From Pristionchus mayeri (Eukaryota > Nematoda > Chromadorea > Rhabditida > Neodiplogasteridae): DNA of 64,000 nucleotides. Shown here one piece after another: positions 31,063 through 44,600 of this stretch. The DNA lies in contig BTRK01000003.1 in the NCBI GenBank assembly GCA_036245805.1, forward strand, positions 8,804,001 through 8,868,000. The letters are read 5' to 3'. The notes beneath the pieces are model-generated. The model was given only the letters and a program-made list of their open reading frames with translations. It was not told the origin of the DNA and did not search any database. Positions within the stretch are counted from its first letter, which is position 1, and every line of letters begins with the position of its first letter. A program made the translations under genes and the position numbers.

Positions 31063-33252
31063 TTTCGTTACATTATCTGTCATTTATTTCAGTCTCTTCC
31101 AATAGGTCATCGCACTATGACAAGAATTAGAAAGATAGTGCGCGAGAGGTAGACATTTCATGGTAAGTGTAGATGCAACTCATGTCTATGCTTTCTGTGG
31201 GTAAACGGTAGAGTTCGTAATAAACAATGTAATCAATAGTGAATGAAAAAACAGAGAAGACAACCTAGTAAGGGAGGATAGTAAGAAAACCATAGAATTA
31301 AGCGGATTGGTGTGTTATTTTAACTGTTATCTCTCGTTCCTCTCTCGTTCCGTTCCGTTCAATCTCTCGTTCCGCAATGCTCTCTCGCGTTCTATGGCAA
31401 ACGAGATAGCATTGAGAAATGAGAGATCGATAAATTTTCGCACATCCCAGATGGGAGTCGTGAAGGTGCTTATTACTAGAATCAGACGTGCTGTTTACGC
31501 CCATTCGAACTTTTCCCTTCAACTCACAGGGGACACAGGGAGTGCATTACGCACGCAAATTCTCAGTAGCAGTTAGTGCTGGCCGGTCAGACAGAGCGAG
31601 AGAGCGTGTGAAACGAGGAGAGTGCGCGCCGTTTTGGCATCACTAGTAGCAGCACGACAAACCTGGTCATTACTAGCAGTATTGTCTTGCTTGTTTAGCG
31701 CACACTCGTTTTTCCAGTGAGTTTCATAAAATTCATACAGGTACTTTGGCGAATTATTCTTTGCGCCATTCGAGTAGACGGATGTGTAGAGTTTGTTGTG
31801 GCTACCGGTCTCTCTTTTATCCACCATCGCTCGTCGAAAACAAATATAGATAAAGATAGGTCGAAGAATGTGTGAAATTAAGAAATTTTACGAGTGTTAG
31901 CAAATCTAAGGACCAGTTGGTGCCTTGGCCAGTAAGAGTTGCCCACCTACTGGTTGGCAGAAACCAGAGGAGGAGTTGATTCTACACTGACCAGATAGAT
32001 AGTGAGCGATGTTACTGAGAACCGTAGCGCATGAGTCATCCTCCCCCTAGAACATTGTCCCTTGTGAGTTGATACGTGACAATCGCGAAAACTGTATGTC
32101 TGATGTTAGATATCACTTTCTCAGTGTTAGTGGACCAAGAGTGCCATTTTCAATGACGGGGGACTATCATCATAACCGCTCGAAACGAAGCGCGAAATGA
32201 GGAATAACAGTGGAATCTCACTTTGAACTGAACTCTCTCGAAGCCTGCGCGGAGGGGACACTTTGAATACATTACAAGAGCTTTTCGAAACCTCTGAAAT
32301 GTGTTAAGCTGAACGATTATCTCAAAAATGTGTTGTTAGTTTGTGATGGCTAGACCAGCTGGTATACCACCTCCCTGAAGTTGTACACTCTAATTTAATC
32401 ATCCTTTGGAAATTCCAGCTATAAATTTCAGCTTTTATTTACTTGCCCTTCCATTATCGCAAACAGATCTTGAGAAATAAAGGTCTGTATTACTCTACTG
32501 TGAGCAATCAACAATACAGATTATTCGATTTTGATAACTGTTCTTCGGCCCAGACAATGACAACAGAGCGTTCGTTCCGAGAATTTCGTTAATAAGGACA
32601 TTCTGACTTGGGCGTATTTTTCTCAATTAATTCGCTTGGGATTGGGCGTACGAGTTTGGTTCGACCTTGCAGATCGATATAAAAGAACGATATGAGTTAT
32701 ACTTTAGTCAGCTCGCGTTGTCTCCTGAACCATCTGCCCATATTTGCTTCAATCCTTACTATTCTCTCTATTTTGTGCATGCGCGGATGACCTTTTGCCT
32801 ACCGCACCCTGCCTCCATTCTCGCACCACTTCTTGAAATATCCCTTACGCCTATGAAGCTAATAATTATACTAATCATTCTAGATCCTGAAAGCACCTCA
32901 GGAAGTCTCTCTTCCCTCGTCATGGTCATCCCTCTGTATGAAGTCATCGAAAATTCACACATAGGTGAGAGCTTATTGTTCGGAGAGTTGGGGTCCTCAA
33001 ATTTCCAATGATTATACAGAAAAGAATAATTACAGTGTTCGGCCTCATCGCCAACTTTTTGCTCCTCTTCGCCATTATCAAGGTAGGCAAGGCATATATA
33101 ATTAATATAGACTAGCCGCCTAGAGGCAGCTAGGAGGTGGCATGTGTTTATCTCCCAGGAAGGATTGAAAGCATCTTTTCCCTCCCCTCCCAATGATTTC
33201 TCATCTCTAAAGCTAATCATATTTCCCTTACCTCTAGGATCGACTTGCTAAA
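31063..33252 (+). repeat. 2,190-bp cassette, copy 3
   Basis: Copy of 17857-20046 at +13,206 bp, with the same satellite-to-cassette junction as copy 2. Confidence 0.95.
32884..33082 (+). pseudogene. 7TM chemoreceptor-like 5' exons, truncated (copy 3)
   Basis: Exons 32884-32964 and 33036-33082, the third identical copy of the fragment at 19678-19876. Confidence 0.5.
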
Positions 33253-36200
33253 CACTAGGACCCTCTCCTCCCCCTATCCTATCTCTAGGACCCTCTCCTT
33301 CCCCTCTCCTATCTCTAGGACCCTCTTCTCCCCTCTCCTTTCATTAGGACCATCTCCTCTCCCCTCTCCTTTCATTAGGACCATCTCCTCTCCCCTCACC
33401 TAGCTCTAGGACCCTCTCCTACCCCTCTCCTATCTCTAGGACCCTCTTCTCCCCTCTCCTTTCACTAGGACCCTCTACTCTCCCTCCTATCTCTAGGACC
33501 CTCTCCTCCCCCTATCCTATCTCTAGGACCCTCTCCTACCCCTCTCCTATCTCTAGGACCCTCTACTCTCCCTCCTATCTCTAGGACCCTCTCCTCCCCT
33601 CTCCTATCTCTAGGACCCTCTCCTCCCCTCTCCTATCTCTAGGACCCTCTCCTCCCCTCTCCTATCTCTAGGACCCTCTTCTCCCCCTCTCCTTTCACTA
33701 GGACAATCTCCTCTCCCCTCTCCTAGCTCTAGGACCCTCTCCTCCCCCTCTCCGTTCTCTAGGACCATCTCCTCCCCCTCTACAATCTCTAGGACCCTTT
33801 CCTCCCCCTCTGCTATCTCTAGGACCCTCTCCCCCCTCTCATACCTCTAGGAACCTTTCATCCCCGTCTCCTTTCTCTAGAACCCTCTCCTCTCCCTATC
33901 CTATCTCTATCACCTTCTCCTCCCCCTCTCATATCTCTAGGACCCTCTCCTACCCCTCTCCGTTCTCTGGGACCATCTCCTCTCCCCTCTCCTATCTCTA
34001 GGACCCTCTCCTTCCCCTCTCCTATATCTAGGACCCTCTCCTCCCTCCTCTCCTATCTCTATCACCTTCTCCTCCCCCTCTCATATCTCTAGGACCCTCT
34101 CCTACCCCTCTCCGTTCTCTGGGACCATCTCCTCTCCCCTCTCCTATCTCTAGGACCCTCTCCTCTCCCCTCTCCTAGCTCTAGGACCCTCTCCTCCCCC
34201 TCTCCGTTCTCTAGGACCATCTCCTCCCCCTCTACAATCTCTAGGACCCTATCCTCCCCCCTCTCCGTTCTCTAGGACCATCTCCTCTCCCCTCTCCAAT
34301 CTCTTGGACCCTATCCTCCCCCCTCTCGGTTCTCTAGGACCCTCTCCTCTCCCCTCTCCTATCTCTAGGACCCTCTCCTATATCTAGGACCCTCTCCTCC
34401 CTCCTCTCCTATCTCTAGGACCCTCTCCTCTCCCCTCTCCTATCTCTAGGACCCTATCCTCCCCCCTCACGGTTCTCTAGGACCCTCTCCTCTCCCCTCT
34501 CCTATATCTAGGACCCTCTCCTCCCTCCTCTCCTATCTCTAGGACCCTCTCCTCCCCCTCTCTTATCTCTAGGACCCTCTCCTCCCCCTCTCCTTTCTCT
34601 AGGACCATCTCCTCCCCCTATCCTATCTCTAGCACCTTCTCCTCCCCCTCTCATATCTCTAGGACCCTCTCCTCTCCCCTCTCCTAGCTCTAGGACCCTA
34701 TCCTCCCCCCTCTCGGTTCTCTAGGACCCTCTCCTCTCCCCTCTCCTATCTCTAGGACCCTCTCCTCCCTCCTCTCCTATCTCTAGGACCCTCTCCTCCC
34801 CCTATCCTATCTCTAGCACCTTCTCCTCCCCCTCTCATATCTCTAGTACCCTCTCCTCTCCCCTCTCCTAGCTCTAGGACCCTATCCTCCCCCCTCTCGG
34901 TTCTCTAGGACCCTCTCCTCTCCCCTCTCCTATCTCTAGGACCCTCTCCTTCCCCTCTCCTATCTCTGCGACCCTCTTATCCCCTCTCCTTTCACTAGGA
35001 CCATCTCCTCTCCCCTCTCCTAGCTCTAGGACCCTCTCCTACCCCTCTCCTATCTCTAGGACCCTCTTCTCCCCTCTCCTTTCACTAGGACCCTCTCCTC
35101 TCCCCTCTCCTATCTCTAGGACCCTCTCCTTCCCCTCTCCTATCTCTAGGACCCTCTCCTACCCCTCTCCGTTCTCTGGGACCATCTCCTCTCCCCTCTC
35201 CTATCTCTAGGACCCTCTCCTAGCTCTAGGACCCTCTCCTCCCCCTCTCCGTTCTCTAGGACCATCTCCTCCCCCTCTACAATCTCTAGGACCCTATCCT
35301 CCCCCCTCTCCGTTCTCTAGGACCATCTCCTCTCCCTCTCCAATCTCTTGGACCCTATCCTCCCCCCTCTCGGTTCTCTAGGACCCTCTCCTCCCCCCTC
35401 TCGGTTCTCTAGGACCCTCTCCTATCCCCTCTCCTATATCTAGGACCCTCTCCTCCCTCCTCTCCTATCTCTAGGACCCTCTCCTCTCCCCTCTCCTATC
35501 TCTAGGACCCTCTCCTATATCTAGGACCCTCTCCTCCCTCCTCTCCTATCTCTAGGACCCTCTCCTCCCCCTCTCCTATCTCTAGGGCCCTCTCCTCCCC
35601 CTCTCCTTTCTCTAGGACCATCTCCTCTCCCATCTCCTAGCTCTAGGACCCTATCCTCCCCCCTCTCGGTTCTCTAGGACCCTCTCCTCTCCCCTCTCCT
35701 ATATCTAGGACCCTCTCCTCCCTCCTCTCCTATCTCTAGGACCCTCTCCTCCCCCTCTCCTATCTCTAGGACCCTCTCCTCCCCCTCTCCTTTCTCTAGG
35801 ACCATCTCCTCCCCCTATCCTATCTCTAGCACCTTCTCCTCGCCCTCTCATATCTCTAGTACCCTCTCCTCTCCCCTCTCCTAGCTCTAGGACCCTATCC
35901 TCCCCCCTCTCGGTTCTCTAGGACCCTCTCCTCTCCCCTCTCCTATCTCTAGGACCCTCTCCTCCCTCCTCTCCTATCTCTAGGACCCTCTCCTCCCCCT
36001 ATCCTATCTCTAGCACCTTCTCCTCCCCCTCTCATATCTCTAGTACCCTCTCCTCTCCCCTCTCCTAGCTCTAGGACCCTATCCTCCCCCCTCTCGGTTC
36101 TCTAGGACCCTCTCCTCTCCCCTCTCCTATCTCTAGGACCCTCTCCTTCCCCTCTCCTATCTCTGCGACCCTCTTATCCCCTCTCCTTTCACTAGGACCA

Positions 36201-39160
36201 TCTCCTCTCCCCTCTCCTAGCTCTAGGACCCTCTCCTACCCCTCTCCTATCTCTAGGACCCTCTTCTCCCCTCTCCTTTCACTAGGACCATCTCCTCTCC
36301 CCTCTCCTCTCTCTAGGACCCTCTACTCTCCCTCCTATCTCTAGGACCCTCTCCTCCCCCCTATCCTATCTCTAGGACCCTCTCCTTCCCCTCTCCTATC
36401 TCTAGGACCCTCTTCTCCCCTCTCCTTTCACTAGGACCATCTCCTCTCCCCTCTCCTATCTCTAGGACCCTCTACTCTCCCTCCTATCTCTAGGACCCTC
36501 TCCTCCCCCTCTCCTTTCTCTAGGACCATCTCCTCTCCCATCTCCTAGCTCTAGGACCCTATCCTCCCCCCTCTCGGTTCTCTAGGACCCTCTCCTCCCC
36601 CTCTCCTATCTCTAGGACCCTCTCCTCCCCCTCTCCTTTCTCTAGGACCATCTCCTCTCCCATCTCCTAGCTCTAGGACCTTATCCTCCCCCCTCTCGGT
36701 TCTCTAGGACCCTCTCTTCTCCCCTCTCCTTTCACTAGGACCATCTCCTCTCCCCTCTCCTATCTCTAGGACCCTCTACTCTCCCTCCTATCTCTAGGAC
36801 CCTCTCCTCCCCCCTATCCTATCTCTAGGACCCTCTCCTCCCTCCTCTCCTATCTCTAGGACCCTCTCCTCCCCCTCTCCTATCTCTAGGACCCTCTCCT
36901 CCCCCTCTCCTATCTCTAGGACCCTCTCCTCCCCCTCTCCTTTCTCTAGGACCATCTCCTTCCCCTATCCTATCTCTAGCACCTTCTCCTCCCCCTCTCA
37001 TATCTCTAGGACCCTCTCCTCTCCCCTCTCCTAGCTCTAGGACCCTATCCTCCCCCCTCTTGGTTCTCTAGGACCCTCTCCTCTCCCCTCTCCTATCTCT
37101 AGGACCCTCTCCTCCCTCCTCTCCTATCTCTAGGACCCTCTCCTCCCTCTATCCTATCTCTAGCACCTTCTCCTCCCCCTCTCATATCTCTAGTACCCTC
37201 TCCTCTCCCCTCTCCTAGCTCTAGGACCCTATCCTCCCCCCTCTCGGTTCTCTAGGTCCCTCTCCTCTCCCTTCTCCTATCTCTAGGACCCTCTCCTTCC
37301 CCTCTCCTATCTCTGCGACCCTCTTATCCCCTCTCCTTTCACTAGGACCATCTCCTCTCCCCTCTCCTTGCTCTAGGACCCTCTCCTACCCCTCTCCTAT
37401 CTCTAGGACCCTCTTCTCCCCTCTCCTTTCACTAGGACCCTCTCCTCTCCCCTCTCCTATCTCTAGGACCCTCTCCTTCCCCTCTCCTATCTCTAGGACC
37501 CTCTCCTACCCCCTCTCCGTTCTCTGGGACCATCTCCTCTCCCCTCTCCTATCTCTAGGACCCTCTCCTAGCTCTAGGACCCTCTCCTACCCCTCTCCTA
37601 TCTCTAGGACCCTCTTCTCCCCTCTCCTTTCACTAGGACCCTCTCCTCTCCCCTCTCCTATCTCTAGGACCCTCTCCTTCCCCTCTCCTATCTCTAGGAC
37701 CCTCTCCTACCCCTCTCCGTTCTCTGGGACCATCTCCTCTCCCCTCTCCTATCTCTAGGACCCTCTCCGTTCTCTAGGACCATCTCCTCCCCCTCTACAA
37801 TCTCTAGGACCCTATCCTCCCCCCTCTCCGTTCTCTAGGACCATCTCCTCTCCCTCTCCAATCTCTTGGACCCTATCCTCCCCCCTCTCGGTTCTCTAGG
37901 ACCCTCTCCTCTCCCCTCTCCTATATCTAGGACCCTCTCCTCCCTCCTCTCCTATCTCTAGGACCCTCTCCTCCCCCTCTCCTATCTCTAGGACCCTCTC
38001 CTCCCCCTCTCCTTTCTCTAGGACCATCTCCTCTCCCATCTCCTAGCTCTAGGACCCTATCCTCCCCCCTCTCGGTTCTCTAGGACCCTCTCCTCTCCCC
38101 TCTCCTAGCTCTAGGACCCTATCCTCCCCCCTCTCGGTTCTCTAGGACCCTCTCCTCTCCCCTCTCCTATCTCTAGGACCCTCTCCTCTCCCCTCTCCTA
38201 TCTCTAGGACCCTCTCCTATATCTAGGACCCTCTCCTCCCTCCTCTCCTATCTCTAGGACCCTCTCCTCCCCCTCTCCTATCTCTAGGACCCTCTCCTCC
38301 CCCTCTCCTTTCTCTAGGACCATCTCCTCCCCCTATCCTATCTCTAGCACCTTCTCCTCCCCCTCTCATATCTCTAGTACCCTCTCCTCTCCCCTCTCCT
38401 AGCTCTAGGACCCTATCCTCCCCCCTCTCGGTTCTCTAGGACCCTCTCCTCTCCCCTCTCCTATCTCTAGGACCCTCTCCTCCCTCCTCTCCTATCTCTA
38501 GGACCCTCTCCTCCCCCTATCCTATCTCTAGCACCTTCTCCTCCCCCTCTCATATCTCTAGTACCCTCTCCTCCCCCCTATCCTATCTCTAGGACCCTCT
38601 CCTCTCCCCTCTCCTATCTCTAGGACCCTCTCCTCCCTCCTCTCCTATCTCTAGGACCCTCTCCTCCCCCTCTCCTATCTCTAGGACCCTCTCCTCCCCC
38701 TCTCCTATCTCTAGGACCCTCTCCTCCCCCTCTCCTTTCTCTAGGACCATCTCCTCCCCCTATCCTATCTCTAGCACCTTCTCCTCCCCCTCTCATATCT
38801 CTAGGACCCTCTCCTCTCCCCTCTCCTAGCTCTAGGACCCTATCCTCCCCCCTCTTGGTTCTCTAGGACCCTCTCCTCTCCCCTCTCCTATCTCTAGGAC
38901 CCTCTCCTCCCTCCTCTCCTATCTCTAGGACCCTCTCCTCCCCCTATCCTATCTCTAGCACCTTCTCCTCCCCCTCTCATATCTCTAGTACCCTCTCCTC
39001 TCCCCTCTCCTAGCTCTAGGACCCTATCCTCCCCCCTCTCGGTTCTCTAGGACCCTCTCCTCTCCCCTCTCCTATCTCTAGGACCCTCTCCTTCCCCTCT
39101 CCTATCTCTGCGACCCTCTTATCCCCTCTCCTTTCACTAGGACCATCTCCTCTCCCCTCT

Positions 39161-42100
39161 CCTTGCTCTAGGACCCTCTCCTACCCCTCTCCTATCTCTA
39201 GGACCCTCTTCTCCCCTCTCCTTTCACTAGGACCCTCTCCTCTCCCCTCTCCTATCTCTAGGACCCTCTCCTTCCCCTCTCCTATCTCTAGGACCCTCTC
39301 CTACCCCCCTCCGTTCTCTGGGACCATCTCCTCTCCCCTCTCCTATCTCTAGGACCCTCTCCTAGCTCTAGGACCCTCTCCTCCCCCTCTCCGTTCTCTA
39401 GGACCATCTCCTCCCCCTCTACAATCTCTAGGACCCAATCCTCCCCCCTCTCCGTTCTCTAGGACCATCTCCTCTCCCTCTCCAATCTCTTGGACCCTAT
39501 CCTCCCCCCTCTCGGTTCTCTAGGACCCTCTCCTCTCCCCTCTCCTATATCTAGGACCCTCTCCTCCCTCCTCTCCTATCTCTAGGACCCTCTCCTCCCC
39601 CTCTCCTATCTCTAGGACCCTCTCCTCCCCCTCTCCTTTCTCTAGGACCATCTCCTCTCCCATCTCCTAGCTCTAGGACCCTATCCTCCCCCCTCTCGGT
39701 TCTCTAGGACCCTCTCCTCTCCCCTCTCCTAGCTCTAGGACCCTATCCTCCCCCCTCTCGGTTCTCTAGGACCCTCTCCTCTCCCCTCTCCTATCTCTAG
39801 GACCCTCTCCTCTCCCCTCTCCTATCTCTAGGACCCTCTCCTATCTCTAGGACCCTCTCCTCTCCCCTCTCCTATCTCTAGGACCCTATCCTCCCCCCTC
39901 TCGGTTCTCTAGGACCCTCTCCTCTCCCCTCTCCTAGCTCTAGGACCCTATCCTCCCCCCTCTCGGTTCTCTAGGACCCTATCCTCCCCCCTCTCGGTTC
40001 TCTAGGACCCTCTCCTCTCCCCTCTCCTATCTCTAGGACCCTCTCCTACCCCTCTCCTATCTCTAGGACCCTCTTCTCCCCTCTCCTTTCACTAGGACCA
40101 TCTCCTCTCCCCTCTCCTCTCTCTAGGACCCTCTACTCTCCCTCCTATCTCTAGGACCCTCTCCTCCCCCCTATCCTATCTCTAGGACCCTCTCCTTCCC
40201 CTCTCCTATCTCTAGGACCCTCTTCTCCCCTCTCCTTTCACTAGGACCATCTCCTCTCCCCTCTCCTATCTCTAGGACCCTCTACTCTCCCTCCTATCTC
40301 TAGGACCCTCTCCTCCCCTCTCCTTTCTCTAGGACCATCTCCTCTCCCATCTCCTAGCTCTAGGACCCTATCCTCCCCCCTCTCGGTTCTCTAGGACCCT
40401 CTCCTCTCCCCTCTCCTATCTCTAGGACCCTCTCCTCCCCCTCTCCTTTCTCTAGGACCATCTCCTCTCCCATCTCCTAGCTCTAGGACCTTATCCTCCC
40501 CCCTCTCGGTTCTCTAGGACCCTCTCTTCTCCCCTCTCCTTTCACTAGGACCATCTCCTCTCCCCTCTCCTCTCTCTAGGACCCTCTACTCTCCCTCCTA
40601 TCTCTAGGACCCTCTCCTCCCCCCTATCCTATCTCTAGGACCCTCTCCTCTCCCCTCTCCTATCTCTAGGACCCTCTCCTCCCTCCTCTCCTATCTCTAG
40701 GACCCTCTCCTCCCCCTCTCCTATCTCTAGGACCCTCTCCTCCCCCTCTCCTATCTCTAGGACCCTCTCCTCCCCCTCTCCTTTCTCTAGGACCATCTCC
40801 TCCCCCTATCCTATCTCTAGCACCTTCTCCTCCCCCTCTCATATCTCTAGGACCCTCTCCTAGCTCTAGGACCCTATCCTCCCCCCTCTTGGTTCTCTAG
40901 GACCCTCTCCTCTCCCCTCTCCTATCTCTAGGACCCTCTCCTCCCTCCTCTCCTATCTCTAGGACCCTCTCCTCCCCCTATCCTATCTCTAGCACCTTCT
41001 CCTCCCCCTCTCATATCTCTAGTACCCTCTCCTCTCCCCTCTCCTAGCTCTAGGACCCTATCCTCCCCCCTCTCGGTTCTCTAGGACCCTCTCCTCTCCC
41101 CTCTCCTATCTCTAGGACCCTCTCCTTCCCCTCTCCTATCTCTGCGACCCTCTTATCCCCTCTCCTTTCACTAGGACCATCTCCTCTCCCCTCTCCTTGC
41201 TCTAGGACCCTCTCCTACCCCTCTCCTATCTCTAGGACCCTCTTCTCCCCTCTCCTTTCACTAGGACCCTCTCCTCTCCCCTCTCCTATCTCTAGGACCC
41301 TCTCCTTCCCCTCTCCTATCTCTAGGACCCTCTCCTACCCCCCTCCGTTCTCTGGGACCATCTCCTCTCCCCTCTCCTATCTCTAGGACCCTCTCCTAGC
41401 TCTAGGACCCTCTCCTCCCCCTCTCCGTTCTCTAGGACCATCTCCTCCCCCTCTACAATCTCTAGGACCCAATCCTCCCCCCTCTCCGTTCTCTAGGACC
41501 ATCTCCTCTCCCTCTCCAATCTCTTGGACCCTATCCTCCCCCCTCTCGGTTCTCTAGGACCCTCTCCTCTCCCCTCTCCTTTCTCTAGGACCATCTCCTC
41601 CCCCTATCCTATCTCTAGCACCTTCTCCTCCCCCTCTCATATCTCTAGGACCCTCTCCTAGCTCTAGGACCCTATCCTCCCCCCTCTCGGTTCTCTAGGA
41701 CCCTCTCCTCTCCCCTCTCCTATCTCTAGGACCCTCTCCTCCCTCCTCTCCTATCTCTAGGACCCTCTCCTCCCCCTATCCTATCTCTAGCACCTTCTCC
41801 TCCCCCCTCTCATATCTCTAGTACCCTCTCCTCTCCCCTCTCCTAGCTCTAGGACCCTATCCTCCCCCCTCTCGGTTCTCTAGGACCCTCTCCTCTCCCC
41901 TCTCCTTGCTCTAGGACCCTCTCCTACCCCTCTCCTATCTCTAGGACCCTCTTCTCCCCTCTCCTTTCACTAGGACCCTCTCCTCTCCCCTCTCCTATCT
42001 CTAGGACCCTCTCCTTCCCCTCTCCTATCTCTAGGACCCTCTCCTACCCCCCTCCGTTCTCTGGGACCATCTCCTCTCCCCTCTCCTATCTCTAGGACCC

Positions 42101-44600
42101 TCTCCTAGCTCTAGGACCCTCTCCTCCCCCTCTCCGTTCTCTAGGACCATCTCCTCCCCCTCTACAATCTCTAGGACCCAATCCTCCCCCCTCTCCGTTC
42201 TCTAGGACCATCTCCTCTCCCTCTCCAATCTCTTGGACCCTATCCTCCCCCCTCTCGGTTCTCTAGGACCCTCTCCTCTCCCCTCTCCTATATCTAGGAC
42301 CCTCTCCTCCCTCCTCTCCTATCTCTAGGACCCTCTCCTCCCCCTCTCCTATCTCTAGGACCCTCTCCTCCCCCTCTCCTTTCTCTAGGACCATCTCCTC
42401 TCCCATCTCCTAGCTCTAGGACCCTATCCTCCCCCCTCTCGGTTCTCTAGGACCCTCTCCTCTCCCCTCTCCTAGCTCTAGGACCCTATCCTCCCCCCTC
42501 TCGGTTCTCTAGGACCCTCTCCTCTCCCCTCTCCTATCTCTAGGACCCTCTCCTCTCCCCTCTCCTATCTCTAGGACCCTCTCCTATCTCTAGGACCCTC
42601 TCCTCTCCCCTCTCCTATCTCTAGGACCCTATCCTCCCCCCTCTCGGTTCTCTAGGACCCTCTCCTCTCCCCTCTCCTAGCTCTAGGACCCTATCCTCCC
42701 CCCTCTCGGTTCTCTAGGACCCTATCCTCCCCCCTCTCGGTTCTCTAGGACCCTCTCCTCTCCCCTCTCCTATCTCTAGGACCCTCTCCTACCCCTCTCC
42801 TATCTCTAGGACCCTCTTCTCCCCTCTCCTTTCACTAGGACCATCTCCTCTCCCCTCTCCTCTCTCTAGGACCCTCTACTCTCCCTCCTATCTCTAGGAC
42901 CCTCTCCTCCCCCCTATCCTATCTCTAGGACCCTCTCCTTCCCCTCTCCTATCTCTAGGACCCTCTTCTCCCCTCTCCTTTCACTAGGACCATCTCCTCT
43001 CCCCTCTCCTATCTCTAGGACCCTCTACTCTCCCTCCTATCTCTAGGACCCTCTCCTCCCCTCTCCTTTCTCTAGGACCATCTCCTCTCCCATCTCCTAG
43101 CTCTAGGACCCTATCCTCCCCCCTCTCGGTTCTCTAGGACCCTCTCCTCTCCCCTCTCCTATCTCTAGGACCCTCTCCTCCCCCTCTCCTTTCTCTAGGA
43201 CCATCTCCTCTCCCATCTCCTAGCTCTAGGACCTTATCCTCCCCCCTCTCGGTTCTCTAGGACCCTCTCTTCTCCCCTCTCCTTTCACTAGGACCATCTC
43301 CTCTCCCCTCTCCTCTCTCTAGGACCCTCTACTCTCCCTCCTATCTCTAGGACCCTCTCCTCCCCCCTATCCTATCTCTAGGACCCTCTCCTCTCCCCTC
43401 TCCTATCTCTAGGACCCTCTCCTCCCTCCTCTCCTATCTCTAGGACCCTCTCCTCCCCCTCTCCTATCTCTAGGACCCTCTCCTCCCCCTCTCCTATCTC
43501 TAGGACCCTCTCCTCCCCCTCTCCTTTCTCTAGGACCATCTCCTCCCCCTATCCTATCTCTAGCACCTTCTCCTCCCCCTCTCATATCTCTAGGACCCTC
43601 TCCTAGCTCTAGGACCCTATCCTCCCCCCTCTCGGTTCTCTAGGACCCTCTCCTCTCCCCTCTCCTATCTCTAGGACCCTCTCCTCCCTCCTCTCCTATC
43701 TCTAGGACCCTCTCCTCCCCCTATCCTATCTCTAGCACCTTCTCCTCCCCCCTCTCATATCTCTAGTACCCTCTCCTCTCCCCTCTCCTAGCTCTAGGAC
43801 CCTATCCTCCCCCCTCTCGGTTCTCTAGGACCCTCTCCTCTCCCCTCTCCTATCTCTAGGACCCTCTCCTTCCCCTCTCCTATCTCTGCGACCCTCTTAT
43901 CCCCTCTCCTTTCACTAGGACCATCTCCTCTCCCCTCTCCTAGCTCTAGGACCCTCTCCTACCCCTCTCCTATCTCTAGGACCCTCTTCTCCCCTCTCCT
44001 TTCACTAGGACCCTCTCCTCTCCCCTCTCCTATCTCTAGGACCCTCTCCTTCCCCTCTCCTATCTCTAGGACCTCTCCTACCCCTCTCCGTTCTCTGGGA
44101 CCATCTCCTCTCCCCTCTCCTATCTCTAGGACCCTCTCCTAGCTCTAGGGACCCCTCTCCTCCCCCTCTCCGTTCTCTAGGACCATCTCCTCCCCCTCTA
44201 CAATCTCTAGGACCCCTATCCTCCCCCCTCTCCGTTCTCTAGGACCATCTCCTCTCCCTCTCCAATCTCTTGGACCCTATCCTCCCCCCTCTCGGTTCTC
44301 TAGGACCCTCTCCTCTCCCCTCTCCTATATCTAGGACCCTCTCCTCCCTCCTCTCCTATCTCTAGGACCTTCTCCTCTCCCCTCTCCTATCTCTAGGACC
44401 CTCTCCTATATCTAGGACCCTCTCCTCCCTCCTCTCCTATCTCTAGGACCCTCTCCTCTCCCCTCTCCTATCTCTAGGAACCCTCTCCTTCCCCTCTCCT
44501 ATCTCTGCGACCCTCTTATCCCCTCTCCTTTCACTTGGACCCTCTCCTCTCCCCTCCCCTAGCTCTAGGACCCTATCCTCCCCCCTCTCGGTTCTCTAGG
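39161..44600. repeat. Higher-order repeat of about 2.74 kb, two tandem units
   Basis: The rare variant CCTTGCTCTAGGACCCTCTC occurs at 39161 and 41904 (2,743 apart). CTCTGCGACCC at 41140 and 43884 is 2,744 apart, and the short CTCTCCTAGCTCTAGGACCC join near 40857 recurs near 43600. Boundaries approximate. Confidence 0.75.
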
